Shown here one piece after another: positions 13,995 through 22,713 of a stretch of 42,228 nt of DNA (positions are counted from its first letter, which is position 1; every line of letters starts with the position of its first letter). The notes below the pieces were generated by a model. It was not told where the DNA came from. It did no database searches and saw only the letters and a program-made list of their open reading frames with translations. The DNA lies in assembly GCA_017450535.1 (NCBI GenBank), contig JAFSTK010000126.1:1-42228 (forward strand), read 5' to 3'. The DNA comes from Treponema sp. Lineage in GTDB: Bacteria; Spirochaetota; Spirochaetia; Treponematales; Treponemataceae. A program made the position numbers and the translations under genes.

Positions 13995-15740
13995 TTATGA
14001 ATTAAACCGAATCTCCGCTTGTGCATGCACGGCGGAGATTTTTTCTGCAATCAGCGGATATAGCTCCGCACGAGTCTGTGCGAGTTCTTGCACTTGTTTC
14101 AGCATCACATAATATTCAATTTTGTATTTTTTCTGTGCCAGTTTTTTGAGTGTGGCAGGAATCTGTCGGATGTATTTTTTTGCATTCACCAATGGAAGTG
14201 AACTATCGGTAGTTAGTCTTATCAGTTCATTCAGTTCTTCAACTTTGGTTTGACAAGCGCATGTCTCCAGGACTTCGGTTATTTTTTTAAGTTCCGCATA
14301 TGTGTATTGTGTCAAATCTATTTCATAGGGAAGCGCAAGCATAAATCCGTCTACGTGAGACAAAACTATCGTTCGTTTGTCTGTTCCCACCACAGAATCA
14401 CGTGATTCTGCTGGAACAACGTTGTTTTCGGAAAATTGATTCGTTGGTGCAGTTAGATTGACATACAAACTATCGTTCGTTAATTGACAATTCTCCGCAA
14501 GACGCGCGCGATTAAATCGTCGCTTTAACAACACGAGAATCTGTTTTTCCAAAATCACTTTGTCTATGCGTTCGCTGCATTCTGGTTTGGCTTTGCGCTT
14601 GGTGTCAATTGCAAGGATGAATTCAATGTCGGTGTTCTTCCGGCTGTTGCTTTGCTTTCCGCCACGGTAGACGGTGTAGTCGCTTGTTACAATGGAGACG
14701 TATCCTTTTTCCAGACAAATCTGTTTCATCTCTTCAAACGGGATAATGCCGTCGCTTGAATAACTAACTAATATTAGTTTGGATTTTATATGCTGTACTA
14801 AATCACGGAAAGTGTCTGTAGCCGTCTTTTTGTAGCAGTAGAGAGAGCGAGTTTTTACCCAGTCCGCACGGATAGCCGCTTTGTTTACGAGCACGCCATT
14901 TTCGTCCAAATCCATCGGCTCTGGAATTTTATCCCATTCAGCAATCGTGTTCAGCAGATGATAGTTGCTTCCGTACTGATGCTGATTATACGGCGGGTCA
15001 AGATAGACCACATCCAGTTCGGGCAGCGTGCGGACTAATTCATTTGCGTCTTGACGGAAAACATGCACCGGCGCATCGGAATCAGCAAGCACTGGCTCAT
15101 GCAATGCGATGGGTGCAAGAATACGGCTGAGCGCGTCTTTTCCATGTCCGCCAAATCCTTTGTGAAATGCCTTGAACACGCCCGATGTATTGGTGTGTGT
15201 CGCCGCCTCATAAATTAAAAGCGCAATCAAAATATGTCGGCGCGGGTCATCTTCTTTCGGGAATTTCTGTTCGATATAGTTACGGATTTTATCAAGTGCG
15301 AGCGCATTTTGTCGCGTGTAGAAAAGACGCTCTGTACGGAAATCTGCCTGCGCAACGTCATCAGTATGAGGCGCATAGTATCGGGCAATGTATTGGTCAG
15401 CTTCCGCAGGCTCAGGAAGCGAATTAATTTTTTCGAGCAGGTCACAAAATGCTTTTTCGTCTTTGAACAATTTTTTGCATTCGCTCTGGTTCAGCGCAAC
15501 AAATCCGCGGGAAAGAATTTCAGCATACGGTTCCCAGTCGTTCGCATACACTTCAAAGCCCAGGAATTTCGCAAACCGTGAGACAACGCCACTCCCACTG
15601 AACAAATCGGCAAAACTTGTTCCTGCGCCCAATGTAACGCCTGATTGTTCCAACGCCGCATAAATGAGCGAGAGCAACTTACGCTTGTTGCCAATGTATG
15701 CGATGATTTGCTTTGTCAGGTAGGGAGTATCAAAATCCAT
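13995..15740 (-). CDS. Orphan D12-class N6-adenine DNA methyltransferase
   Basis: 581 residues from ATG 15740. Motif order is X (IAYIGNKRKLLSLI, about 12-25), I (FADLFSGSGVVSRF, about 42-55), a target region, then IV DPPYNQHQY near 247, as in alpha-class (Dam/MboII/FokI-like) enzymes transferring methyl from SAM to adenine. The methylase core ends near residue 350; a further 230 residues of unknown role follow. Earlier in-frame starts (15791, 15800) fall inside the promoter and are rejected. No restriction enzyme is adjacent: it lies between pectinesterase and a DMT transporter. The C-terminal part contains unusual palindromes. The recognition sequence is unknown. Confidence 0.85.
   Translation of the reverse strand: MDFDTPYLTKQIIAYIGNKRKLLSLIYAALEQSGVTLGAGTSFADLFSGSGVVSRFAKFLGFEVYANDWEPYAEILSRGFVALNQSECKKLFKDEKAFCDLLEKINSLPEPAEADQYIARYYAPHTDDVAQADFRTERLFYTRQNALALDKIRNYIEQKFPKEDDPRRHILIALLIYEAATHTNTSGVFKAFHKGFGGHGKDALSRILAPIALHEPVLADSDAPVHVFRQDANELVRTLPELDVVYLDPPYNQHQYGSNYHLLNTIAEWDKIPEPMDLDENGVLVNKAAIRADWVKTRSLYCYKKTATDTFRDLVQHIKSKLILVSYSSDGIIPFEEMKQICLEKGYVSIVTSDYTVYRGGKQSNSRKNTDIEFILAIDTKRKAKPECSERIDKVILEKQILVLLKRRFNRARLAENCQLTNDSLYVNLTAPTNQFSENNVVPAESRDSVVGTDKRTIVLSHVDGFMLALPYEIDLTQYTYAELKKITEVLETCACQTKVEELNELIRLTTDSSLPLVNAKKYIRQIPATLKKLAQKKYKIEYYVMLKQVQELAQTRAELYPLIAEKISAVHAQAEIRFNS
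14201..14779. repeat. Palindromic motifs within the methyltransferase gene
   Basis: Exact AACTA-N4-TAGTT at 14201-14214 and 14766-14779, and the one-mismatch version AACTATCGTTCGTT at 14364-14377 and 14468-14481. The copies fall in different reading frames, so the conservation is at DNA level, not protein level. Confidence 0.6.
14393..14410. repeat. Perfect 18-bp palindrome inside the methyltransferase gene
   Basis: CAGAATCACGTGATTCTG reads the same on both strands. It lies between the two AACTATCGTTCGTT copies, within codons for the C-terminal extension. Confidence 0.6.
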
Positions 15741-15765
15741 TCTATAAATTTCTAAACACGAGAAT

Positions 15766-15800
15766 AGTAGAATTCTACTGATAGAATTCATCGCTGTCAA
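15766..15800 (-). promoter_or_regulatory. Methyltransferase promoter overlapped by two GAATTC palindromes
   Basis: Minus strand: TTGACA (15800-15795), a 17-bp spacer, TAGAAT (15777-15772). GAATTC occurs at 15784-15789 in the spacer and at 15770-15775 over the -10 box, the latter within the perfect 14-bp palindrome AGTAGAATTCTACT (15766-15779). The promoter fixes the gene start at 15740. Confidence 0.7.
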
Positions 15801-15845
15801 TGTGATATATTAAAACAGATACTTTTTATCACATGGAATAAACAA

Positions 15846-16772
15846 TTGAAGTCAAAAACGATAGTCGGACTTGTGTTCGCTGTATTCACTATTTTTATCT
15901 GGGGCATTACGTTCGTCAGCACAAAATATTTGTTGCGGTCATTTAGCGCATTAGAAATATTGCTGGCGCGTTTCATATTTGCTTACATCGGCTTATGGGT
16001 GTTGCGTCCGCGGATATTACATGTTTCCTGGAAAGAAGAGCTTCTTTTTATTTGCGCGGGACTTTCAGGCGTAACGGTTTATCAGTTTATGGAGAATGTG
16101 GCGATTTCATTTACGTCTGCATCAAATGTCAGCATCATCGTTTCTATCTGCCCCATTTTTACGGCGATAATCGCACAAATCGTCCTAAAAGAAAAACATC
16201 TGACAATACCATTTGTGCTTGGATTTGTGCTGGCAATTGTCGGAATTGCGTTTGTCAGTTTTAACGGCGCAGTTGTATTGCATCTGAACCCAAAAGGCGA
16301 TTTGCTTGCATTGGCGGCGGCTGTCAGCTGGGGATTTTATTCGCTCTTTGTATCAAAAATAAATTTGCTCGGTTTAGATTCAATTGTTGCGACCCGGCGC
16401 ATTTTCTTTTGGGCGGTCTTCTTTATGATTCCGTTGGCAGTGTATGGCATTCTCCAAGGAAATCCGGATTCCAGCACAGCCATGACATTTGATGCCGTGA
16501 TAAATGCTGACCGCTGGAAAAATCCGCTTAACTGGCTGAATCTTTTATTTTTGGGCTGGGGTGCAAGCGCATTTTGTTTTGCCGCATGGAATATCGCATG
16601 TGACCGATTGGGAACCGTGCGTGCTACAGCTGGAATTTATTTGATTCCCGTTGTGACGATTGTGTTCGCATTCTTTGCATTGGGCGAGCGAATTTCGCTT
16701 ATGGGTGGCATTGGAGCGGCACTGACAATTGCAGGTCTGTTCTTGAGCGAACAGAAAAAACTTTCCCGATGA
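15846..16772 (+). CDS. EamA/DMT-superfamily transporter
   Basis: 308 residues with ten predicted membrane helices in two EamA repeats. The first begins FTIFIWGITFVSTKYLL and the second near LLALAAAVSWGFYSLFV. This drug/metabolite transporter fold exports or imports small metabolites; the substrate cannot be told. The start is TTG at 15846, with GGAA some six bases before it; no ATG or GTG lies near. The gene is divergent from the methyltransferase and precedes the ECF S component by 69 bp on the same strand. Confidence 0.88.
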   Translation: MKSKTIVGLVFAVFTIFIWGITFVSTKYLLRSFSALEILLARFIFAYIGLWVLRPRILHVSWKEELLFICAGLSGVTVYQFMENVAISFTSASNVSIIVSICPIFTAIIAQIVLKEKHLTIPFVLGFVLAIVGIAFVSFNGAVVLHLNPKGDLLALAAAVSWGFYSLFVSKINLLGLDSIVATRRIFFWAVFFMIPLAVYGILQGNPDSSTAMTFDAVINADRWKNPLNWLNLLFLGWGASAFCFAAWNIACDRLGTVRATAGIYLIPVVTIVFAFFALGERISLMGGIGAALTIAGLFLSEQKKLSR

Positions 16773-16841
16773 CAAAAATATTTTTTTTCGCTACTATAAG
16801 GCTATTATATAAAGCAATCATTGTATAAATAGGAGTTTATA

Positions 16842-17480
16842 ATGATTTCAGAAAAAAACAGAAAAATCGCAATCACGGGTGCATTCAGTGCGCTCGTTGT
16901 CGTCATGTACATTACAGGCTTAGGTTACATCCGCATCAATCCGCAAATTTCATATACTATCTTGCAAGTACCCGTTATTTTGGCGACTATCTTGGGCGGT
17001 TTTGTTCCTGGACTGATTACAGGCTTTGTGTTTGGTCTTACCAGTTTGATTAAATCAGCTGTCATGCCGTTGAGTATGCTTGACCCTTACTTTTTGAATC
17101 CTCTTTGCTCTATTTTCCCCCGCGTGTTGATTGCAGTGGTCACTTGGCTTGTGTTCACCGGAATGAAAAAGATTCCGCACATGCCTTCTGTAATCAGCGG
17201 AATTGTGGCGGCAGTGCTTGGCTCTCTCACCAATACAATCATGGTGTTCGCTATGCTCTGCTTGATTTACTTTAGTGAGATTGCTCCGATTGTTCAAAAA
17301 GCGATTGCAAATTTTCCGTCTTTGGAAAACGTGGCATATATCGCCATCTTGCTGACTTTTGCTCCTGCCGCTCTGGTGGAAGGCGCAATTAGTGGAGCAG
17401 TTTCAGGCGCAGTGCTCACTTCTATGGGAATCGCTGCCCACGGAAAAGCAAAACTGAGCAAGGAAACAGACGAGGAATAA
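16842..17480 (+). CDS. ECF transporter S component
   Basis: 212 residues and about six hydrophobic helices. RKIAITGAFSALVVVMYITG followed by a Gly-rich helix (GGFVPGLITGFVFGLTS) and DPYFLNPLCSIFPRVLIA is the pattern of substrate-capturing S subunits of energy-coupling-factor vitamin transporters (PF12822-like). Neither the shared T subunit nor the two ATPases lie nearby, so it would use components encoded elsewhere (group II arrangement, inference). The substrate is undetermined. ATG 16842 follows AGGAG at 16831-16835. trkA starts three bases after its stop, so the two are probably co-transcribed. Confidence 0.82.
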   Translation: MISEKNRKIAITGAFSALVVVMYITGLGYIRINPQISYTILQVPVILATILGGFVPGLITGFVFGLTSLIKSAVMPLSMLDPYFLNPLCSIFPRVLIAVVTWLVFTGMKKIPHMPSVISGIVAAVLGSLTNTIMVFAMLCLIYFSEIAPIVQKAIANFPSLENVAYIAILLTFAPAALVEGAISGAVSGAVLTSMGIAAHGKAKLSKETDEE

Positions 17481-17483
17481 ACG

Positions 17484-18917
17484 GTGAAAATCGTTATCAT
17501 TGGCGCAGGCTTTACGGGCGTCCAGCTGGCAAAACGACTTATCAACGGAAAAAATGATGTTGTACTCATTGACAATGATGAGGAGACCGTGCGCCATGCG
17601 TCAAACCGCTTGGATTGCGATGTTATTCAGGCGGATGGAAACAATCTGACCACACTGGAAGAAGCGGGGCTGGCAAAAGCGGACGCATTGGTGTGCGTGA
17701 CCAGCAGCGATGAAGTGAACATGATTACTTGTTCGCTGGTGGATTCAGTCTATCCGAATTTGCTCAAAATTGCCCGCGTCCGCAATTATGCGTATTACGT
17801 AAACACTGCTGACGCCGCACAAAAACATGCGGGTGACATTGGAAAAAATCATCGTCCGCTGTACGGCATCGATTACATGATTCACCCAGACGTTGAGGCG
17901 GCCGAGGCGATTGTAAATGCGGTAGAACACGGTGCGCTCACGGATTCCATTCCGTTTGGTGATGATTATGAGCTGGTGCGTATTCCTGTTGAGGCGGGAA
18001 GCCCGGTAGACGGACAGATTTTGCAGAATATCCGCACGCTCACACAAAAACCGATTTTGATTGCATACATTGAAAGCTCTGGAGAAACATCTCTTCCCAG
18101 CGGCTCAACGGTTATCAAAGCGGATGATTGTTTGGGCATTCTGGCACGAAAGGCTGACATTCCGGATTTCTTGCATCTGTGCGGCTCAAAAATCAAAAAA
18201 CTGAACAAAATTGCGCTTATCGGCGCAGGAAGAATTGGCACGATTGTAGCAGAACGGCTCATTCGACGAAAGCAGAGCATGTTCAGCCGTCTGTTTGGTC
18301 TGCAGAAAAAAATCTCACAGGATTTTGTCATTATCGACAACGACGAAGCTCATGCAAAACAAGCGGCAGAAAAATTCCCTGACGTAAAAGTGTTCCGTGC
18401 CGATGCAACTGATGAGGCTTTCTTACAAGAAGAAGGCTTGGACAAATTTGACCTGGCTATTTGTACTACGCATAACCACGAGATGAATATCGTTATGGCG
18501 GCATTCCTTGAATCATTGGGCGTAGAGAACAGCATTTGTCTTGTTTCGTCATCTGCATTTGCAGAAATTGCACATAAATTGGAAATCGAAGTTGCCGTGC
18601 CTTTGCGCGACACTGTGGTAGACAGCATTATGAGCCATCTGCGTGGTTCAAGCGTAACGGGCATCCATACGGTCACTGACGGCACATTGGAAATCCTGGA
18701 AATCACCATTTCTGAAAAATCACAAGTAGATGGTAAAATGCTCAAAGATATCGCAGAAAACGGCAAGTTCCTCATTCTGATGGTGCAAAAGCAGGGTGTA
18801 AGCAATTTCTCCATTCCGACAGGAAGCACTGTGCTCGCAAACGGAGATAATTTGGTGTTGATTACGACTAGCACGGACAATCAGCACATTCTTGAAAAAT
18901 TCGGAGCGGAAAGTTAA
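17484..18917 (+). CDS. trkA: Trk potassium uptake regulator TrkA
   Basis: 477 residues with a duplicated RCK layout: Rossmann 1 (KIVIIGAGFTGVQLAKRL), TrkA-C 1, Rossmann 2 (IALIGAGRIGTIVAERL, about 237), TrkA-C 2. The double form (about 458 residues in E. coli) is typical of TrkA rather than single-RCK KtrA. It binds NAD(H) and nucleotides on the cytoplasmic side and gates the TrkH channel. The start is GTG 17484, three bases after the S-component stop. trkH follows after four bases, which confirms the pairing. Confidence 0.93.
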   Translation: MKIVIIGAGFTGVQLAKRLINGKNDVVLIDNDEETVRHASNRLDCDVIQADGNNLTTLEEAGLAKADALVCVTSSDEVNMITCSLVDSVYPNLLKIARVRNYAYYVNTADAAQKHAGDIGKNHRPLYGIDYMIHPDVEAAEAIVNAVEHGALTDSIPFGDDYELVRIPVEAGSPVDGQILQNIRTLTQKPILIAYIESSGETSLPSGSTVIKADDCLGILARKADIPDFLHLCGSKIKKLNKIALIGAGRIGTIVAERLIRRKQSMFSRLFGLQKKISQDFVIIDNDEAHAKQAAEKFPDVKVFRADATDEAFLQEEGLDKFDLAICTTHNHEMNIVMAAFLESLGVENSICLVSSSAFAEIAHKLEIEVAVPLRDTVVDSIMSHLRGSSVTGIHTVTDGTLEILEITISEKSQVDGKMLKDIAENGKFLILMVQKQGVSNFSIPTGSTVLANGDNLVLITTSTDNQHILEKFGAES

Positions 18918-18921
18918 GCCG

Positions 18922-20367
18922 ATGACCATAATCACGTTTTTAAGAATCATCAGCATCATTCTTTCTATCATCGGCATTTCATTTGCTTTTCCTATCGGGA
19001 CGGCACTTGCTTGTGGCGAATATAGCGTGATTCCTTCATTTCTCATCCCAATGCTGATTGCAATTGTCTTGGGTGTCTTTGGATTTTTCTTCGGCAAAAA
19101 ACAGCAGATTCATCTTTCCACACGAAATGTCTTTTTGCTTGTCTCTCTTGCATGGATTGCAATCAGTTTGTATGGCGCAATCCCGTTGGTGCTTACTGGT
19201 ACAATTCCAAGCATTACCGATGCGGTGTTTGAGAGCGTAAGCGGTTTTTCCACTACAGGCGCAACGGTTTTGAGCGCAGTAGAACATCTGCCTAGAAGCG
19301 TTAATTTATGGCGGTGCGAGATGCATTGGTTGGGTGGCATGGGAATTATCGCGCTTACCGTTGCATTGCTTCCGTTGCTTGGCGTGGGCGGATTTCAGCT
19401 GATTAAGGCGGAATCAACAGGTGTGGACAAAGGCAAAATCACGCCAAAAATTGCGAACACCGCGGAAACTTTGTGGGGCTTATATTTTGGCTTTACCGTC
19501 ATAATGGCGATTCTGCTTAAAATTTGCGGAATGGATGTTATCGACTCAATTTCTTATGCATTCTCAACGCTGGGAACAGGTGGTTTTGCAACAAGAAATA
19601 ACAGCATCGCATCTTACAACTCTGTTTCAATTGAAGTGGTCACAACGGTATTTATGTTTCTGGCGGGTATAAACTTCAGCTTGTATTTTTATATACTTAC
19701 TCGCAAAGGAAATGAAGTCAAAAAGAATACCGAATTTAAGACATACGTGTTGATTTTTTTTCTGGTGCTCGTGTGCATTACGCTCGCGCTTATCCCTTAT
19801 TATGGCAGCATTGCAACGGCATTACGATATGCCTCCTTTCAAGTTGGCGCAATCATGACGACCAGCGGATATGCTACAGCGGATTATACTCAGTGGCCAT
19901 CTGTGGCACAATTTTTTCTATTCCTGCTGTTTTTTATTGGTGGCAGCGCAGGTTCAACGGCGGGTGGATTTAAGGTGATTCGTTGGGTGGTATTGGCAAA
20001 ACAAGCGCGCAACGAGATGCTCCACATGCTTCATCCGCATGGCATTTTTACTGTCCGCCTGAACGGAAAGCCTGGACGTAAAGATTTAGTTTTTAACGTA
20101 GCGGCATTTACGTTCGTTTATTTTGCGCTTACATTCGTTACGACATTTATTGGCACATTGCACGGTCTGGACATTCAGACCGCTTTTACCGCCTCTCTTT
20201 CAATGATTGGCAATGTGGGGCCGGCATTTGGCGCACTGGGACCAACCGATAATTACGGCTGGCTTCCTGCTTCGCTCAAATGGTGGTACAGTCTTACAAT
20301 GATAGCAGGACGTCTGGAACTGTATAATATTCTCATCTTCTTTCTTCCTGACTATTGGAAAAAATAG
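18922..20367 (+). CDS. trkH: Trk potassium uptake channel TrkH
   Basis: 481 residues from ATG 18922. The four selectivity-filter loops of the TrkH/KtrB family are present in order: SGFSTTGATV, STLGTGGFATR, MTTSGYATAD and SMIGNVGPAFG. FFIGGSAGSTAGGFKVIRWV between filters three and four is the intramembrane gating-loop region. It forms the K+ pore with TrkA bound below. An earlier ATG at 18892 lies inside trkA and is rejected. Confidence 0.94.
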   Translation: MTIITFLRIISIILSIIGISFAFPIGTALACGEYSVIPSFLIPMLIAIVLGVFGFFFGKKQQIHLSTRNVFLLVSLAWIAISLYGAIPLVLTGTIPSITDAVFESVSGFSTTGATVLSAVEHLPRSVNLWRCEMHWLGGMGIIALTVALLPLLGVGGFQLIKAESTGVDKGKITPKIANTAETLWGLYFGFTVIMAILLKICGMDVIDSISYAFSTLGTGGFATRNNSIASYNSVSIEVVTTVFMFLAGINFSLYFYILTRKGNEVKKNTEFKTYVLIFFLVLVCITLALIPYYGSIATALRYASFQVGAIMTTSGYATADYTQWPSVAQFFLFLLFFIGGSAGSTAGGFKVIRWVVLAKQARNEMLHMLHPHGIFTVRLNGKPGRKDLVFNVAAFTFVYFALTFVTTFIGTLHGLDIQTAFTASLSMIGNVGPAFGALGPTDNYGWLPASLKWWYSLTMIAGRLELYNILIFFLPDYWKK

Positions 20368-20376
20368 GAATTTGCG

Positions 20377-21141
20377 ATGAAAAACACACAAAAACGCGAG
20401 CTTGCTGTTTGCGGCTTGGAAGCAGTAAAAGCATTGGCAAAAATGCATGGCGACAAAATCCGCCGCTTGTATTTCACAAAAGACCGAAAATTTGAATTCG
20501 GCGAAATCTGCAAACAGATGGCGAGCCGAAAAGCACCCTATAACATCGTGGAAGATGAAGACTTGGAAAAACTTTGCGGCAGCGTGCATCATCAGGGTGT
20601 AGTGGCAATGATGGAACAACCGCGCGTCGTTACGCTCAACACAGACATTACGGACGAATGGCTGCATCGCAAAGAAAGCGCAATTCTGCTTGACCGCGTA
20701 GGAAACGCAAATAATTTGGGAGCAATTGTGCGAAGTGCCGCATTCTTTGGCTTTAAGAACATCATTATTCCTATAGATGAAGCGCAATCCAGCATCACTA
20801 CCAGTTCATATCGTGTGGCGCAGGGCGGCATGGAATACGTAAACATTTATTGTGTTCATTCTATTACGCGCTTGTTGCAGGCGATGAAAGGCAAAATGGT
20901 TCGCTTTGGTACCGATGTAACGGCAAAAGAGCCAGTCAGTTCTATTCCTGCGCTGAGAAAAGAAAAACCCGCGCTCATCGTCCTTGGCAACGAAGAACAC
21001 GGGATTTCTAGAGAGGTAAAACAAAACTGCGACTACTTGGTGACTATTCCCTTTGGTGCGTCAGACGACGGTCAACAATTGGAAAGCCTTAACGTAGCGC
21101 AGGCCTCTGCAATCATTTTGTATGAATGCAGAGCGCGTTAA
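20377..21141 (+). CDS. SpoU/TrmH-family RNA 2'-O-methyltransferase
   Basis: 254 residues. An N-terminal L30e-like substrate domain (about 1-85) is followed by the knotted SPOUT domain with motif 1 LLDRVGNANNLGAIVRSA, motif 2 LIVLGNEEHGIS and motif 3 VTIPFG...ESLNVAQASAI. It methylates ribose in rRNA or tRNA using SAM; family resemblance is to RlmB/TrmH, but the exact site is not readable. It starts nine bases after trkH with AGGAA before it and is likely the last gene of the S component-trkA-trkH operon. It converges on cysK with a 22-bp gap. Confidence 0.9.
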   Translation: MKNTQKRELAVCGLEAVKALAKMHGDKIRRLYFTKDRKFEFGEICKQMASRKAPYNIVEDEDLEKLCGSVHHQGVVAMMEQPRVVTLNTDITDEWLHRKESAILLDRVGNANNLGAIVRSAAFFGFKNIIIPIDEAQSSITTSSYRVAQGGMEYVNIYCVHSITRLLQAMKGKMVRFGTDVTAKEPVSSIPALRKEKPALIVLGNEEHGISREVKQNCDYLVTIPFGASDDGQQLESLNVAQASAIILYECRAR

Positions 21142-21163
21142 TTTCGCCGAGCGCACTCAACGA

Positions 21164-22093
21164 TTACGAAAACAACGGAGTTGACAAGTAGCGGTCTCCC
21201 GTGTCAGGCAAAAGCACAACGATTGTCTTGCCTTCAAATTCGGGACGTTTTGCTACCTGAATAGCTGCCCACAATGCCGCGCCAGAAGAAATACCCACGA
21301 GGAAACCTTCTGTGCGAGCAAGCTCTTTGCCTGTCGCAAATGCGTCATCATTTTCTACCGTGATGATTTCGTCCAAGATTTTTGTATTTGTCGTTTCCGG
21401 AACGAAGCCGGCACCGATTCCCTGAATTTTATGCGGACCAGCGACACCCTTTGAAAGTACCGGAGAACCAGCAGGCTCAATAGCGATGAGCTTTACATCT
21501 GGTTTCTTTGATTTAAGGTATTTACCTGTTCCACTGATGGTTCCGCCTGTACCAACGCCAGCGATGAATACGTCAACTGCGCCATCGGTATCTTCCCACA
21601 CTTCCGGACCGGTTGTCTCTTCGTGTGTCTTGGGGTTCACCTGATTGGTAAACTGACCAGGGATAAAGCTGTGTGGTGTTGTGCGAGCCAATTCATCGGC
21701 TTTTTCAATAGCACCTTTCATGCCTTTTGTTCCGTCTGTCAACACAAGTTCTGCGCCGTATGCTTTGAGCAAGTTGCGGCGTTCAACAGACATCGTTTCG
21801 GGCATGGTCAGGATGATTTTGAGTCCGTAGCTTGCAGCCACAGAAGCCAGACCAATACCGGTGTTTCCACTTGTCGGTTCGATAATAACAGAGTCTTTGG
21901 TTACTTTGCCAGCTTTGATTGCGTCATCAATCATCGCCTTTGCAATGCGGTCTTTTACGCTTCCTGCGGGATTAAAGTATTCCAGCTTGGCAACGATTTT
22001 TGCCTTCAAACCAAGTTTCTCTTCCAGATTCTTCAGCTCCAGCAGAGGAGTGTGTCCAATCAAATCAGTAATTTTTGATGCGATTTTTGCCAT
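21164..22093 (-). CDS. cysK: Cysteine synthase A (O-acetylserine sulfhydrylase)
   Basis: 309 residues, the standard length. [10 protein letters not shown] holds the PLP lysine Lys47, [12 protein letters not shown] the substrate loop, VGTGGTISG the phosphate-binding loop, and [11 protein letters not shown] the PLP-N1 contact near the end. It makes cysteine from O-acetylserine and sulfide. The ATG at 22093 follows AAGGAG. A promoter with an ATTCC-N4-GGAAT dyad lies upstream, and an Rrf2 regulator gene comes directly before it on the same strand, so sulfur- or Fe-S-dependent control is likely. Confidence 0.95.
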   Translation of the reverse strand: MAKIASKITDLIGHTPLLELKNLEEKLGLKAKIVAKLEYFNPAGSVKDRIAKAMIDDAIKAGKVTKDSVIIEPTSGNTGIGLASVAASYGLKIILTMPETMSVERRNLLKAYGAELVLTDGTKGMKGAIEKADELARTTPHSFIPGQFTNQVNPKTHEETTGPEVWEDTDGAVDVFIAGVGTGGTISGTGKYLKSKKPDVKLIAIEPAGSPVLSKGVAGPHKIQGIGAGFVPETTNTKILDEIITVENDDAFATGKELARTEGFLVGISSGAALWAAIQVAKRPEFEGKTIVVLLPDTGDRYLSTPLFS

Positions 22094-22112
22094 AAGTGTC
22101 TCCTTAAGTTTA

Positions 22113-22166
22113 ATTCCTATCGGAATAGTATGTTATATTTTAACTTACTTTTCCTTTTTCTGTCAA
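22113..22166 (-). promoter_or_regulatory. cysK promoter with a dyad operator
   Basis: Minus strand: TTGACA (22166-22161), an 18-bp spacer, TAAAAT (22142-22137), then the perfect dyad ATTCC-GATA-GGAAT (22126-22113), just past the expected transcription start. The placement suits a repressor, most simply the adjacent Rrf2 protein. Confidence 0.65.
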
Positions 22167-22200
22167 CTACTTTTTCACATATTCGGTGGTTGTTGATGAA

Positions 22201-22638
22201 TTAAATGATGTAATTAAAACATTCGACGTCAGTGTTGTCGTCGGTCAAATCTTGTAATGTTACGCTAGAAAGATAATCGTTTATTGCCTTGTCCAAGCCT
22301 TCCCACAATCTAATGGTTTGACAAGTCTCTTTACGTGGACAAGTATTTACTGGTGTTTCCAAACAGCTGACAGGAGCCAGACTGCCTTCAGTGATTCGTA
22401 ATATTTCTGCAATAGAATATTCACGTGCTTGTTTAGCCAGTTTATAGCCGCCTTGTGGTCCGCGAACGCTCAAAAGCAAACCGAATTTGCTGAGCAAGGA
22501 AGTAATTTGTTCGAGATATTTGATAGAAATATTTTGTCGAGCAGATACATCTTTCAGTGCCACATAGGAACCGTTATCATGCTGAGCCAAATCAATCATG
22601 AATCTAAGAGCATAGCGACCGCGAGTTGATATTTTCAT
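22201..22638 (-). CDS. Rrf2-family transcription regulator (IscR/CymR-like)
   Basis: 145 residues. KISTRGRYALRFMIDLA and a winged helix with IKYLEQITSLLSKFGLL and VRGPQGGYKLAK are the Rrf2 signature. Three cysteines (C-x7-C-x5-C: SCLETPVNTCPRKETC) occupy the position where IscR-type members bind a [2Fe-2S] cluster; the spacing differs slightly from IscR. CymR, a Firmicute relative, partners CysK but lacks these cysteines, so this protein mixes both themes. AGGGGGA precedes the ATG. It probably controls cysK, directly downstream on the same strand, and itself. Confidence 0.85.
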   Translation of the reverse strand: MKISTRGRYALRFMIDLAQHDNGSYVALKDVSARQNISIKYLEQITSLLSKFGLLLSVRGPQGGYKLAKQAREYSIAEILRITEGSLAPVSCLETPVNTCPRKETCQTIRLWEGLDKAINDYLSSVTLQDLTDDNTDVECFNYII

Positions 22639-22667
22639 AATTCCCCCTATTTCCTACTACTCTACTA

Positions 22668-22696
22668 AGTATATAACTAAATTAAAATAAAGTAAA
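22668..22696 (-). promoter_or_regulatory. Promoter of the Rrf2 gene
   Basis: Minus strand: TTTACT (22696-22691), a 17-bp spacer, TATACT (22673-22668). The following bases contain TAGGAA, one half of the dyad seen before cysK, which could allow autoregulation. Confidence 0.5.
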
Positions 22697-22713
22697 GGAA
22701 AAAAGAGAGAATT

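Noticed and set aside
15741-15800. Methyltransferase starts at ATG 15791 or TTG 15800
   Set aside because: Both lie inside a consensus promoter (TTGACA-17-TAGAAT), and the family begins near motif X, reached from ATG 15740.
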